From contig NZ_AUFF01000009.1 of NCBI RefSeq assembly GCF_000426365.1, positions 1 to 64,000 on the forward strand: 64,000 nucleotides of DNA, given 5' to 3'. Positions 34,637 through 44,485 of this stretch are shown piece after piece; the first letter of the stretch is position 1, and each line of letters starts with the position of its first letter. This stretch comes from Arenimonas composti TR7-09 = DSM 18010 (GTDB lineage: Bacteria > Pseudomonadota > Gammaproteobacteria > Xanthomonadales > Xanthomonadaceae). The notes beneath the pieces were generated by a model. That model had not been told where the DNA came from. It searched no databases and saw only the letters and a list, made by a program, of their open reading frames with translations. The position numbers and the translations under genes are program-made.

Positions 34637-37136
34637 CCTCGCGCACGGCTTCCGGCGACAGCTTCGCGATCGTGTGCCGCAGCTCGCGGCCGAGCACGAC
34701 CTTGGCGTCCTTCTCCCACAGCGCCAGCTGCTCGTCGAAGTCGAGCTTGCCGTTCTCGGCGACCCAGACCAGCTTGAGCTCGCGCAGTTTCTGGATGAAG
34801 CCGCGGAACAGCGACTTGTCGAAGAACTCCGGCGCCGCCGGCGCGTAGAGCAGGCTCAGGCGCTGGGCAGTGAGCTGGCAGAGGGTCTCGAGCTCGCCGG
34901 CGCTGAGCATGCGCGGACCGTTCTTCACCAGCGTCGTGATCGCGATGAAGTAGCGCTCGAAGGCCTGCTGCAGGCTGTGCGCGACCGCGCGCAGGCGGAA
35001 CACCTCGTCGGTCTGGCCGGGTCCGCGCGAGATGATGCCGCCCTCGTCCTCGCTGGCGACGCTCAGCAGCCCTTCGCCGACGAACAGGTCGATCGTCGCG
35101 TTCAGCTGCGCCGCGAAGCCCTCGGCGTCCCAGGTCAGGAACAGCTCCTCCTGCACGAACGGGTAGATCGTGCGCCCGAGCCGCAGCAGGCCGGCACGAC
35201 TCATGCGGCGGTTGTTCTGGAAGCACAGCGCGACCCAGGCCGCCGCCGAGAACAGGTGCAGCACGTTGTTGCGGAAGTAGCTCTGCAGCACCGCCGTCTC
35301 GCCTTCCATGCCGAGCACGTCGCCGAGCGGGTGCACGGTGCGGCTGAGCACGCCCATCTTCTCGCCGTAGGCGATGATCTCCGCCGGCGACAGCGTGGTG
35401 ACGGTGACGCGCTCGGAATAGGGCAGGGTGGCGAGCAGCTTCTTGTTCAGCGCCAGCTGCGCCAGCAGGTCGGCTTCCGACATCGCGTGCTTCGGCGTCG
35501 ACAGCACCGACAGCGCGAGCAGGTTCACCGGGTTCACGTCGGCGGCGCGGTTGATGTTCACCTGGATGCGGTGGGCGATGTCCTCGACCGCGTCGTTGAG
35601 CCAGACCGGGCGGTCCTCGGCGGCCTGCGCCTTCCAGTCCGGCGCGTGCGTCTCGAGCACGCGGTCCAGGAAGATCGGTTCGCCGAAGTTCACCGCGACC
35701 TTGCCGTAACGCTGGCGCAGGATGCCGGCGCCGGCCTTCACCAGCGCCCAGATCGTCTCCTTCTCCTTCGGCTGGCCGCTGAGCTCGTCGAGGTAACTCT
35801 TGCCCTCGATCAGCTTCTCGTAGCCGATGTAGATCGGCTGGAACACCACCGGCCGCCGCGGCGCGCGCAGGAAGGCCTTCAGCGTCATCGCGATCATGCC
35901 GCCTTTCGGCGCCAGCAGGCGGCCGGTGCGCGAGCGCCCGCCCTCGATGAAGTACTCGAGCGAAAAACCCTCACCGACCAGCTGCGCGACGTATTCGGCC
36001 AGGACCGCCGCGTACAGGGCATTGCCGCGGATGCTGCGGCGGATGAAGAAGGCGCCGCCGCGGCGCAGGATCGGCCCGATCACCGGCATGTTCAGGTTGA
36101 TGCCGGCGACGATGTGCGGCGGCACGATGCCCTTGGTGTAGAGCAGATAGCTCAGCAGCAGGTAGTCCATGTGGCTGCGGTGGCTGGGCACGTAGATGAT
36201 CTCGTGCCCGGGCGCGACCTGTCGCAGCGAATCCAGGTGGTTGACGACGACGCCGTCGTAGATGCGGTTCCAGAAGCCGGTCAGCGCGAACGAGGCCGAG
36301 CGCACCACCGGGTTGGAGTAGTCGGCGGCGATCTCCCAGGCGAAGGCATGCGCCTTCTTCCACGCCTCCAGGTACTGGCTGTTGTCGCGCCGCGCCTGGT
36401 CGGCGATCGCCTTGCGCACAGGCTCGGCGTCCAGCACGTGGTCGACCAGCAGGCGCCGCGTCGACAGGTCGGGGCCGATCACGGCGGTCTTGATGCGGCG
36501 GAAGTGCGCGCGCAACACGCGCGCGACCTTGCGGACCTGGCGCTCGTGCGGGATCTGCTCGTCGAGGATCTCCCAGACGCGCACGCTCGGCGAGAACTGC
36601 ACGACGGTGTCGCGGCCGTTCAGCAGGATCGCCAGCAGGCGGCGGAAGCGGCCGACGAGCGCCCAATTCTCCGAGAACAGCACCGAGAACCAGCCCGACT
36701 GCCGCGCCGGCGCGCGGCCGACGAAGATCGACACCGGCACCAGCTGCACGTCCTGGTCCGGATACAGGCGGTGCGCCATCAGCAGCCGGCTCAGGCCGTC
36801 GGAATGGCGGCGGTTCTTCGGCCGCCGGAACAGGCCGCCCTGGCGGCGCGACAGCGCCACGTAGGCGCGCTTGCGGCCGAGCGGGTCACCGGGCAGCGGC
36901 GCCAGCGGCGACGGCAGCCCGGCCTCGCGGCAGGCGCGGTCGAGGATCAGGGTGTTCGACAGGCCGTAGTGCTCGATCACGTAACAGACCGGGCGGTCGA
37001 GCTGGAACGGCGGGATGTCCGGCTCGCGGTGGATCTCGATCCACGGCTGCAGCAGCTTCTCCATCAGCCGCGCCCACAGCGGCGGCCGTGCGGTCTGCAG
37101 CGATGGGCGTGGCGCCGGCGGCGACGGTGAGTCCAT
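34626..37136 (-). CDS. plsB: Glycerol-3-phosphate 1-O-acyltransferase PlsB
   Basis: 836 residues; acylates position 1 of glycerol-3-phosphate at the inner membrane, the first step of phospholipid synthesis. The acyltransferase motif HRSHMD has His319 and Asp324. Further motifs are GAFFIRRS, the YFIEGGRSRTGR substrate-binding block and the PIYIGYEKLIEG block. The length and the N-terminal region beginning before SRRQGGLFRRPKNRRH fit PlsB and exclude PlsC. The upstream lipoprotein gene ends five bases before its start, so they may be co-transcribed. The 3' end overlaps the CpeT-like gene. Confidence 0.97.
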   Translation of the reverse strand: MDSPSPPAPRPSLQTARPPLWARLMEKLLQPWIEIHREPDIPPFQLDRPVCYVIEHYGLSNTLILDRACREAGLPSPLAPLPGDPLGRKRAYVALSRRQGGLFRRPKNRRHSDGLSRLLMAHRLYPDQDVQLVPVSIFVGRAPARQSGWFSVLFSENWALVGRFRRLLAILLNGRDTVVQFSPSVRVWEILDEQIPHERQVRKVARVLRAHFRRIKTAVIGPDLSTRRLLVDHVLDAEPVRKAIADQARRDNSQYLEAWKKAHAFAWEIAADYSNPVVRSASFALTGFWNRIYDGVVVNHLDSLRQVAPGHEIIYVPSHRSHMDYLLLSYLLYTKGIVPPHIVAGINLNMPVIGPILRRGGAFFIRRSIRGNALYAAVLAEYVAQLVGEGFSLEYFIEGGRSRTGRLLAPKGGMIAMTLKAFLRAPRRPVVFQPIYIGYEKLIEGKSYLDELSGQPKEKETIWALVKAGAGILRQRYGKVAVNFGEPIFLDRVLETHAPDWKAQAAEDRPVWLNDAVEDIAHRIQVNINRAADVNPVNLLALSVLSTPKHAMSEADLLAQLALNKKLLATLPYSERVTVTTLSPAEIIAYGEKMGVLSRTVHPLGDVLGMEGETAVLQSYFRNNVLHLFSAAAWVALCFQNNRRMSRAGLLRLGRTIYPFVQEELFLTWDAEGFAAQLNATIDLFVGEGLLSVASEDEGGIISRGPGQTDEVFRLRAVAHSLQQAFERYFIAITTLVKNGPRMLSAGELETLCQLTAQRLSLLYAPAAPEFFDKSLFRGFIQKLRELKLVWVAENGKLDFDEQLALWEKDAKVVLGRELRHTIAKLSPEAVREVSS

Positions 37137-37141
37137 GCGGA

Positions 37142-38122
37142 TCAGCGGGCGTCGTCGGCTTCGGGCGCGGGCACCGCGGCGTCACCGGCGGCGTCGGCGT
37201 CCGTGGTTTCGGCGTCCGTGGCTTCGGCGATGGCGTCGTCGGCTTCCGCCTCGACTTCGCGCAGGTCCGCCTCGATGTCGCGGACCGTGCTGGCGCTGTA
37301 CCAGCCGCCGTCGAAGCGCTGCATCGGCATCTCGAAGCGCAGGTCGCGGCCGAACAGCGGATAGCCGACGCGAACGACCGCGCCGTCGCCGTCCACCGAG
37401 ACCGCCTCGACCCGCACCGCGTCGAGGGCGGCGTCGAGATCGACGTCGTAGACCTTCGCGACCCGCTTCAGGCCGGCGAACACGATGCCGGCCTTCGCCA
37501 GCGCCTCGTCGAGCGGCAGCGCCTGCACCTGCTCGAGCGTCGGCAGGTCCAGCGCACGGGCGGTCGCGGTCACTTCGGCGATCGCCCTGCGCGCGCGCTC
37601 GCGGTCGGCCACCAGCGTCGGCTTGATCCAGTAGACGAAGCCGCCGGCGAGGTCGCGCGCATGCGCCTTCTCGCTGGCCTCGATGTCGCCGTTCGCCTCG
37701 ATCGCCGCCTGGATGAACATCGCCATCGCCGCCTGCATCAGCGGCCACTGGTCGCCGACCTCGGCCTCGAACTCGGCGAGCTTCGCGTCGACGTCGCGCA
37801 TCAGCGCGGTTTCGGCATCCGGCGCGGTCAGCCGCGCCATCCACTCGGCGTACTCGCGCGCGTCGTCCTCGTCGACCGGCTCGGTCGCGGTCCGTCGCCG
37901 CTGCGCGTCGAGGCGCGCGTACAGCGCCGGCGGCATCGCCAGCTTCGCCCAGCGCACCAGGTCGTCGTCGCGCAGCGCCTGCGCCTGCGCCTCCACCGCC
38001 GCCACCGGATCGTTCGGCGCCCGCGTGACCGGCGCCTGCGGCTCGTCGCGCCGGCAGCCGGCGACCGCGAACACGAGCAGCAGGACGCTGACGATGAGGA
38101 ACCTGGCGATGGATCGATTCAT
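37142..38122 (-). CDS. Putative lipoprotein with an acidic alanine-rich tail
   Basis: 326 residues starting at ATG 38122. A lipobox LVFAVAGC puts the lipidated Cys at residue 23. The body is helical and acidic with no recognised domain (blocks such as LVRWAKLAMPPALYARLDAQ, WPLMQAAMAMFIQAAIEANGDI and VVRVGYPLFGRDLRFEMPMQRFDGGWY). It ends in a tail of Glu, Ala, Thr and Asp (AEATDAETTDADAAGDA). It might bear on envelope lipid metabolism because plsB follows after five bases, but this is only positional. Confidence 0.65.
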   Translation of the reverse strand: MNRSIARFLIVSVLLLVFAVAGCRRDEPQAPVTRAPNDPVAAVEAQAQALRDDDLVRWAKLAMPPALYARLDAQRRRTATEPVDEDDAREYAEWMARLTAPDAETALMRDVDAKLAEFEAEVGDQWPLMQAAMAMFIQAAIEANGDIEASEKAHARDLAGGFVYWIKPTLVADRERARRAIAEVTATARALDLPTLEQVQALPLDEALAKAGIVFAGLKRVAKVYDVDLDAALDAVRVEAVSVDGDGAVVRVGYPLFGRDLRFEMPMQRFDGGWYSASTVRDIEADLREVEAEADDAIAEATDAETTDADAAGDAAVPAPEADDAR

Positions 38123-38246
38123 GCGTGGGTCGGGGATGGGTTGGGCCGAGAATCTAACAGACGAGCGGAGAACAGAGAGCAACGAGCGCAGCGCAGGCCC
38201 CCGCGTTCGGCGCGGGCTTCGGCTCCCACTCGCTCCACTGTCCTTG

Positions 38247-38942
38247 CTAAGTGCTTCGCGCCGCCGCGATCTGCGCCTGGATCGCCTCCGCCGCCGCACG
38301 CGGATCGGCGGCATTGCGGATCGGGCGGCCGACGACGATGTAGTCGGCGCCGTCGGCGAAGGCGGTCGGCACGTCGACGGTGCGCTTCTGGTCGTCACCG
38401 CCGGGACCGGCGGGGCGGATGCCGGGGCAGACGATCAGGCAGTCCGCGCCGGCGGCAGCGCGGATCGCCGCGGCCTCCTGGCCGGAAGCGACGACACCGT
38501 CGAGGCCGGCGGCGCGCGCCATCAGGGCGCGGTCGACGACCACCTCGCGTGGTTCATGGTCGATGCCCATGCGCTGCAGGTCGGCGGCATCCATCGAGGT
38601 CAGCACGGTGACGCCGAGCAGGCGGATGTCGCCCTTCTCGTCGGCGGCGGCGCGCATCATCGCCTCGTGCTGCGCATGGATCGTGCACAGCGAGACCGGA
38701 TACCGGCGCAGGCCGCGGATCGCCGAGGCGACCGTCGCCGGCACGTCGTGGAACTTCAGGTCGACGAAGACCTGCTTGCCGCGTTCGGCGAGTTCACCGA
38801 GCACGCGGAAATAATCGCCGCTGGTCAGCAGCTCCATGCCGAGCTTGTAGAAGGCGACGCTGTCGCCGAGGCGGTCGATCCACTGCCGCGCCTCGTCGGC
38901 GGTGGCGACGTCGAGGGCGAAGATCAGGCGGTCGCGGGACAT
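38247..38942 (-). CDS. pyrF: Orotidine 5'-phosphate decarboxylase
   Basis: 231 residues; converts OMP to UMP, the last step of pyrimidine synthesis. The catalytic Asp-Lys-Asp set is in DLKFHDVP (Asp61, Lys63, Asp66). The start [13 protein letters not shown] and the phosphate-binding end [24 protein letters not shown] agree with the family. It follows the HAD phosphatase gene by six bases on the minus strand, which could be a shared transcript. The 124 bases downstream hold a short AGCGGAGAACAGAG-like repeat fragment and no gene. Confidence 0.97.
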   Translation of the reverse strand: MSRDRLIFALDVATADEARQWIDRLGDSVAFYKLGMELLTSGDYFRVLGELAERGKQVFVDLKFHDVPATVASAIRGLRRYPVSLCTIHAQHEAMMRAAADEKGDIRLLGVTVLTSMDAADLQRMGIDHEPREVVVDRALMARAAGLDGVVASGQEAAAIRAAAGADCLIVCPGIRPAGPGGDDQKRTVDVPTAFADGADYIVVGRPIRNAADPRAAAEAIQAQIAAARST

Positions 38943-38948
38943 GGCGGC

Positions 38949-39821
38949 TCAGTAGCGCAGGTGGTCGAGCTTGCGCTGGCGACGGCCGGCCTCGTCGAGG
39001 CTGCGGTCGTTGTCGTAGAGCGCCGACTCCCAGCTCCCGTAGGTCGGCCCCGGCAGCACGAACCAGCGCTCGCCGATCCAGGGCGCGAACGGCGCCACTG
39101 CCTGCTCGCGACCCGACAGCGAGTTGTCGGTGATCGAGACCATGTCGCCGATCTGGTCGCCGATCTGCAGCAGCACGCGGTGGCTGCGGCCGACGTGGCG
39201 GCGGCGGCAACCCTTGTCGGACGGCTTCGGATCGACGCAGTCCTCGACCTGGTAGCCCATGCCCAGGTACTGCGCCGGATCGGGGATCGGGAAGCCGAGC
39301 GCACGCAGGTTGTCGACGGTCGCCGGGCCCTGCGCGTCGGTGCGGTTGCTGACGTAGAAGATCGTCACCCCCTGGGCGGCGGCGATGCGCGCGAACTCCA
39401 GCGCGCCGGGCACCGGCTTCGCCCGCCGCTGCTGCACCCAGGCGTCCCAGCTGGCGTCGTCGTAGACGGCGCCGTCGCGGACCAGCGCGGCCTGGTAGGG
39501 CGAGTTGTCGAGCATGGTCTCGTCGACGTCGACGATCACCGCCGGCGGCAGGCCGGTGGCGGGATTGCCGCGGTCGGCCGGCGCCAGCGCATCCCAGGCC
39601 GGATTCTTCAGCGCGCGATCGAGCTGCAGCAGGGCCTGGCGCCAGGTCTGGCCGGCGACCAGGCGGTATTCGAGCGAACCCTGCACCCAGGCGACGGCAT
39701 TGAGGTTGTCGTTGGCGGCCGGGCCGGTGGCGACCGGCGCACCCTCACGCGGCGCGGTGGTCTGGCAGGCGGCGAGGGCGAGCACCAGCGGCAGCAGCCG
39801 CAGCGGGCGGGAAAGGGTCAT
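38949..39821 (-). CDS. Lipoprotein e(P4)-type 5'-nucleotidase / HAD acid phosphatase
   Basis: 290 residues with a lipobox (LALAAC, Cys19). The HAD nucleophile motif DVDETMLDNS has Asp98 and Asp100. The FYVSNRTD motif II and the later GDQIGDMVSITD with conserved Asp residues complete the class C acid phosphatase set. Family members such as e(P4) of Haemophilus dephosphorylate nucleotides at the outer-membrane surface and serve NAD or nucleotide salvage. Placement directly before pyrF fits a nucleotide-related role. Confidence 0.92.
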   Translation of the reverse strand: MTLSRPLRLLPLVLALAACQTTAPREGAPVATGPAANDNLNAVAWVQGSLEYRLVAGQTWRQALLQLDRALKNPAWDALAPADRGNPATGLPPAVIVDVDETMLDNSPYQAALVRDGAVYDDASWDAWVQQRRAKPVPGALEFARIAAAQGVTIFYVSNRTDAQGPATVDNLRALGFPIPDPAQYLGMGYQVEDCVDPKPSDKGCRRRHVGRSHRVLLQIGDQIGDMVSITDNSLSGREQAVAPFAPWIGERWFVLPGPTYGSWESALYDNDRSLDEAGRRQRKLDHLRY

Positions 39822-39967
39822 CGTCGGTTCCTGGTGTTGTCCGGGGCGCAGTTTAGCCGGCCATGACGACCGGCACGGAGACCTGACTGGACTCTGAGCC
39901 CGGGCTGTCCCGTAACCTGCGTGGGCGGCGTGTCTGCGGGCTCGTGACCCTCACCGGCAGGCCTCCC

Positions 39968-42322
39968 ATGTTCGTCCAGCCCCTGAAGATCCGCGCCGCC
40001 GCCGCCCGCGCCGCCTGGAGCCGCCTGCCGCGCGCGCTGCGGTTCGGCCTGCTCGGTGGCCTGCTGCTGCCGGTCGGCGCCCTGGCGGCGGTCGCCACCG
40101 TCGGCGCCTTCGGCGGCGGTGGCGGCGTTCCCGCCGGCCTGTCCGCGGCGGCGCCGGACGCCGGCACCGGCACGATGCTGCGCGGCATCGCCGCGGTGAT
40201 CCCGGTCGATCCGGCCGACCTGCTCGCCGAATTGCGCGACGCCGGTCCACGCGTGGACCCGGTCGAGGCCGCGAAGGCCCCGGCCGCCGCCGACCCCGCC
40301 TGGACCGCCGCCGCGACCGCGCTGATGGAGGGGCTGCCGAAGGACGCCGCGGGCAATCCCGACTGGGCGCGCATCGACATGGACGCCTACTCCCGGGCGA
40401 TCCAGGACCTCGGACCCGCACCCACCGCGCCCGCGCCGACCGGCCCGGTCGACTACACCCCGCTCGACCTCGACGAGGCGCTGGCGCTGCTGCGCGAGCG
40501 TATCGACGCCGAAGACGACGCGGTCCTCGCCCGACTGCGCGGCGCCGACCATGGCGACCAGCCGTCGGTGCTGCTCGCGCACAGCCTGGCGCTGATGCTG
40601 CACGGCGACGTCTGGGGCGCCGCCGCGAACCTGCTGGTCGCGCACGAGGCCGACGAGGACGACGCCACCCCGCTGGTGAACCTGGCGGCGATCGCCAACG
40701 GCCAGAACCTGCCGGCGGTGGCGCTGGCCCTGCTCGACGCCGCCGCCGGGCGCGACATCGGCGACGACGACTCGCCGGTCGGCATCCGCGAAGCCGCCGC
40801 CATCGCCAACAACCGCGGCCACGCACTGCTGCTGCTGCGCCGCCACGACGAGGCCGAGGCGCCGCTGCGCGCGGCGCTGGCCGCCAATCCCGAGCTGTCC
40901 GAGGCGGCGCGCAACCTGATGCACCTGCTGCTGAAGACGGATCGCGAGGACGAGGCGCGCGCGCTCGTCCCGCGCGCGGTCTGGCGCCTGCGCGGGAACC
41001 CGGCGCAGCCGGTGACGCAGCGCGCGGGCGATCCGGAAGCGCCGGCACCGGCGGAACCGCCGGGCGGTAGTCCGGAGGCGATCGCGCAGTGGCTGCAGGC
41101 GCCATGGGTCGAGGAGCGCAGCGGCCTCCTCGCGCTGCCGTTGTGGATCAGCCTGGACCTGTCGAAACAGGGCCAGATCGCGTGGCCGGAAGTGCGCTAT
41201 CCGACGGCCGACGCCAGCTACGGCAGCTATTTCGCGCGCGCCGCCGCCGACTACGTCGCCGAACACGACGAGGCGCAGGCCCTGCGCGAACGCATGGGCG
41301 CGGCGATGCGGGCGATGGGGCCACGCCGGCCGAACCTGTCCGACCGCATCCAGCAGCTGATCGAGGTGAAGGCGACGACCCAGTCGGGGCTCGAGCCCGT
41401 CGACCGCGAGATGCACCGCCTGCAGGCCTGGAAGGAGACCCTGATCCTCGGCTCGCCGCAGCTCACCCGCTTCGCCGCGCTCGATGTCGCCCGCGGCGAG
41501 TTCCAGATGGAAGAGGCCGCCGAACGCCTGTACCAGCATTACCGCCGCGAGTCGGCCTGCCCGGTGAACAGCAGTCACGAGGAATGCTGCGCGATCCACC
41601 GGCGCGCGATCGCGAACGGCGTCGCCGGCATGACGCCCATCGCGCACGAATATGAAGACCGCATGCGCGTCTTCTTCCGCGAGTTCTACGGGCTGTCGAC
41701 CGCGATCGCGGCCAATCTTCCGTCCGGCGGCTGGCACGACCTCGCGCGGCTGGGCATCGAGCACGACGTGCGCATCGTGCACGCGCGGGCACAGCAGGAG
41801 ATCGCCTTCGCGTTCGCGCATGCGGCGCCGGCGGGCGGAGGCTGCTACGGGAATCCCGGCCGGCCGGAGGCGGCGATCGCCGACATCGTCGTCGACGCGC
41901 CCGCGTGCAGCGCCGGCGCGCAGTGGGGCTCGGGCAAGTGGGCGTTCTCGAACAACTTCAGCATGGAGGTCACCTGCGGCAAGGTGAAGTTCGTCGCCGA
42001 GGTCGACGTCATCGGCACGAAGAAGCTGAAGCTGCCGCGCGAGAGCGAACTCGGCGGCGCGATCGGCATGCATGCGGAGGTCGAGTTCTCGATCGACGGC
42101 ACCGTCACGGTGTTCGCCGGGCCGAAGGCGAGCGCGGCCGGCAAGGTCGGTCACATCGGCGCGGACTTCGGCGTCAAGGACGGCATCTACGCGGTGATCG
42201 GCCGCGACGGCGTCCGGGACGTCGGCATGCGGGTGGTGGTCGGCGGCGGTGTCAATGCCGGTCCGCTCGGCGGTACCCACGATGCCGAGGTGATGGATTT
42301 TTCCTTCGTATCGGCGCTGTAG
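39968..42322 (+). CDS. Unrecognised membrane-anchored TPR protein, paralog A
   Basis: About 784 residues (ATG 39968; a GTG at 39944 is possible). A single membrane helix (about 26-48) follows a basic N-terminus, then an Ala/Pro-rich region. A TPR-like region (about 200-335) contains HGDVWGAAANLLVAHE and ANNRGHALLLLRRHDEAEAPLRAALA. The middle is helical with a cysteine cluster (CPVNSSHEECCAIH). A beta-rich C-terminal domain runs from about 656, with KVKFVAEVDVIG and GTVTVFAGPKASAAGKVGHIGADFG, ending in VMDFSFVSAL. The next gene encodes a paralog with the same layout. I know of no named family. The most likely location is periplasmic, anchored in the inner membrane; function unknown. Confidence 0.8.
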   Translation: MFVQPLKIRAAAARAAWSRLPRALRFGLLGGLLLPVGALAAVATVGAFGGGGGVPAGLSAAAPDAGTGTMLRGIAAVIPVDPADLLAELRDAGPRVDPVEAAKAPAAADPAWTAAATALMEGLPKDAAGNPDWARIDMDAYSRAIQDLGPAPTAPAPTGPVDYTPLDLDEALALLRERIDAEDDAVLARLRGADHGDQPSVLLAHSLALMLHGDVWGAAANLLVAHEADEDDATPLVNLAAIANGQNLPAVALALLDAAAGRDIGDDDSPVGIREAAAIANNRGHALLLLRRHDEAEAPLRAALAANPELSEAARNLMHLLLKTDREDEARALVPRAVWRLRGNPAQPVTQRAGDPEAPAPAEPPGGSPEAIAQWLQAPWVEERSGLLALPLWISLDLSKQGQIAWPEVRYPTADASYGSYFARAAADYVAEHDEAQALRERMGAAMRAMGPRRPNLSDRIQQLIEVKATTQSGLEPVDREMHRLQAWKETLILGSPQLTRFAALDVARGEFQMEEAAERLYQHYRRESACPVNSSHEECCAIHRRAIANGVAGMTPIAHEYEDRMRVFFREFYGLSTAIAANLPSGGWHDLARLGIEHDVRIVHARAQQEIAFAFAHAAPAGGGCYGNPGRPEAAIADIVVDAPACSAGAQWGSGKWAFSNNFSMEVTCGKVKFVAEVDVIGTKKLKLPRESELGGAIGMHAEVEFSIDGTVTVFAGPKASAAGKVGHIGADFGVKDGIYAVIGRDGVRDVGMRVVVGGGVNAGPLGGTHDAEVMDFSFVSAL

Positions 42323-42356
42323 CGGCTTGCTGCACGCGCCAGGGAGAGGCGGAACG

Positions 42357-44480
42357 ATGGTGATCAGGGAAGGCGCGGCGCAGGCCGCGCGCGAGGGGCT
42401 GCGACTCCTGCAGCGGCTGCCGGGCAAGGCGAAGGTGGTGATGGCCGCCGGCGTGATCGGGTTGCCGGTGATGGCGATGATCTTCTCCGGCGGCGACGCG
42501 GATCCGCCGGCGGACGTCGCGGTCGGGCCGCAGGCGCCGGGCCACTACCGCAGCGTCGCGGCGGTGCTGCCGGTGGACATGGAGTCGCTGGTCGCGGACA
42601 TCGTCAATGCCCGCGACCAGCCGCATTTCGCGATCGACGACGACACCCGGGACCTGGACGACGCGCTGGCGCTGTTCGCCGAGCGCGTCGACGCGGCCGC
42701 GCCGGCGCTGCTGGGTACATTGCGCGACGGCGACCTCGAGGCGCCGGTGCTGGTCGCGCACGCGGCGGCCCTGCTGGCGGCCGGCGACGTCTGGGGCGCC
42801 GCCGGCAACCTGCTGGTCGCGCACGAGCGCGACGAGCGGCTGCCGGCGCCGCTGCTCGGCCTCGCCGCGATCGGCAACGGCCAGGGCCTGCCGGGCGCGG
42901 CGCTCGCTTTCGCCGACGCCGCAGGACGGATCGCCGGCAGCGATCGCCTGCACCACGCCGCGGCCGCCAACAACCGCGGCCACGCCCTGCTGCTGCTCGG
43001 TCGCGACCTCGCCGCCGAGGCGGCACTGCGCGAGGCGCTGGAGCTCGATCCCGAGCTGTCGGAAGCCGCCCGCAATCTCGCCCACCTGCTGATGCGCCGG
43101 GGCGACGACGAGGCCGCGCGACCGCTGCTGCCGCGCGTGGCCTTCCGCCTTCCGGGAACGAAGGCGCCGGAGGTGCGGGACCCGGTCGCGAAGCCACCGG
43201 CCGACGGCGGCCCGGTCGACACCGGCAGCCCGGAGCAGATCGCCGCGTGGACCCGGGCGCCGTGGCTGGAACGCGACAGCGACGGCGACTCGTCGCTGCG
43301 GCTGCCGCTGTGGATCGCGCTGGACCTGTCGCGGCAGGGACAGATCGCCTGGCCGGGCATCGAGCTGCCGCAGGCGGGCCCCGGCTACGTCGACTTCGCC
43401 CCGCGCGCGACCGCGCGCAGCATGGCCAACTGGCAGGCCTCGCAGGAGCGCGGCATGGCGGTGGCGCAGGCGCTGTCGCCGACCTTCACCCGGGCGCAGA
43501 CCGGTGCCGACAACGTGCAGTCGGTGATCCTGTCGATGATCCCGCTCGAGTGGAACGTGCACCCGATGGACGGCGAGATGTTCGACGTGTCCAGCGCCGA
43601 ATCGGCCGCCGTATACGACCGCCACCGCACCCGCTTCCAGTCGCTCGAGGTCGCGCGCGCGGAGTTCGCGATGGTGCGCAAGGCGCAGGCGCAGGCGGAA
43701 GAGGCCGCGGCGTTCCGCTGCAGTGCCGAGGACTACGAGGCCTGCTGCCGCCAGAGCCGCGAGTTCACCGCCGGCCAGGTCGATGCGCTGCTGCCGCTGG
43801 CGCGCGAGTACGAGGACCGGATGCGCATCCTCTTCCGCGATGCCTACGGGGTGAGTTCGGCCTACCTCGCCAACCTGCCGGAAGGGCCCTACCTGGACGC
43901 GGCACGCGCCGATCTGCAGGCCAAGGCGCTGGCGCACGTCGCGCACGGCCAGGCGCGGGTGATGGCCGCGTTCGAGATCGGGGCGCCGCGCGGGGGCATG
44001 TGCCTGGCCGACGGCCCGGCGGACGGGCAGGCCGCGGACGTCGCCGGCGACCTGCCGGGCTGCGGCCCGGGCAGCACCGACTACTCCGGCAAGTGGAGCG
44101 TCGGCGGCGGCTTCTCGGTCGAGGCCACCTGCGGAAAGATCAAGTTCGTCGCCGAAGCCGACGTGCTCGGCACCCGCAGCACCGCCTTCGGCAACGGCCG
44201 CGCCTGGGAAGCATCGATCGGCATGCATGCCGAGGCGGAGTTCTCGCTGATCGACGGCACGGTGACGGTGTTCGCCGGGCCGAAGGCCGGCGTCGCCGGA
44301 AAGGTCGGCGAGTTCGGCGGCGATTTCGGCATCAAGGACGGCCTCTACCTGGTCGTCGGCAGCGACGGCGTGCGCGACGCCGGCATGCGCGTGGTGGTCG
44401 GCGGCGGCGTCACGGCCGGCGCGTTCGGTGCGACGCACGACGTCGAGGTCATGGACTTCTCCTTCGTCTCCGCGCTCTGA
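42357..44480 (+). CDS. Unrecognised membrane-anchored TPR protein, paralog B
   Basis: 707 residues, 34 bases after paralog A, with a good Shine-Dalgarno sequence (AGGGAGAGG) before ATG 42357. Same layout: membrane helix about 26-43, the VAAVLPVDMESLVADI block (compare IAAVIPVDPADLLAEL in A), TPR-like GDVWGAAGNLLVAHE and AANNRGHALLLLGRDLAAEAAL, and a cysteine pair region (CSAEDYEACCRQ). The C-terminal domain from about 578 is nearly identical to that of A over the last 70 residues and ends VMDFSFVSAL. The cysteine clusters, the repeated C-terminal domain and the shared anchor suggest the two work as a pair. No known family recognised. Confidence 0.8.
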   Translation: MVIREGAAQAAREGLRLLQRLPGKAKVVMAAGVIGLPVMAMIFSGGDADPPADVAVGPQAPGHYRSVAAVLPVDMESLVADIVNARDQPHFAIDDDTRDLDDALALFAERVDAAAPALLGTLRDGDLEAPVLVAHAAALLAAGDVWGAAGNLLVAHERDERLPAPLLGLAAIGNGQGLPGAALAFADAAGRIAGSDRLHHAAAANNRGHALLLLGRDLAAEAALREALELDPELSEAARNLAHLLMRRGDDEAARPLLPRVAFRLPGTKAPEVRDPVAKPPADGGPVDTGSPEQIAAWTRAPWLERDSDGDSSLRLPLWIALDLSRQGQIAWPGIELPQAGPGYVDFAPRATARSMANWQASQERGMAVAQALSPTFTRAQTGADNVQSVILSMIPLEWNVHPMDGEMFDVSSAESAAVYDRHRTRFQSLEVARAEFAMVRKAQAQAEEAAAFRCSAEDYEACCRQSREFTAGQVDALLPLAREYEDRMRILFRDAYGVSSAYLANLPEGPYLDAARADLQAKALAHVAHGQARVMAAFEIGAPRGGMCLADGPADGQAADVAGDLPGCGPGSTDYSGKWSVGGGFSVEATCGKIKFVAEADVLGTRSTAFGNGRAWEASIGMHAEAEFSLIDGTVTVFAGPKAGVAGKVGEFGGDFGIKDGLYLVVGSDGVRDAGMRVVVGGGVTAGAFGATHDVEVMDFSFVSAL

Positions 44481-44485
44481 ACCCT

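Noticed and set aside
38150-38246. Repeat fragment AGCGGAGAACAGAG upstream region near pyrF
   Set aside because: Too short and without a clear second copy to be listed as a separate repeat.
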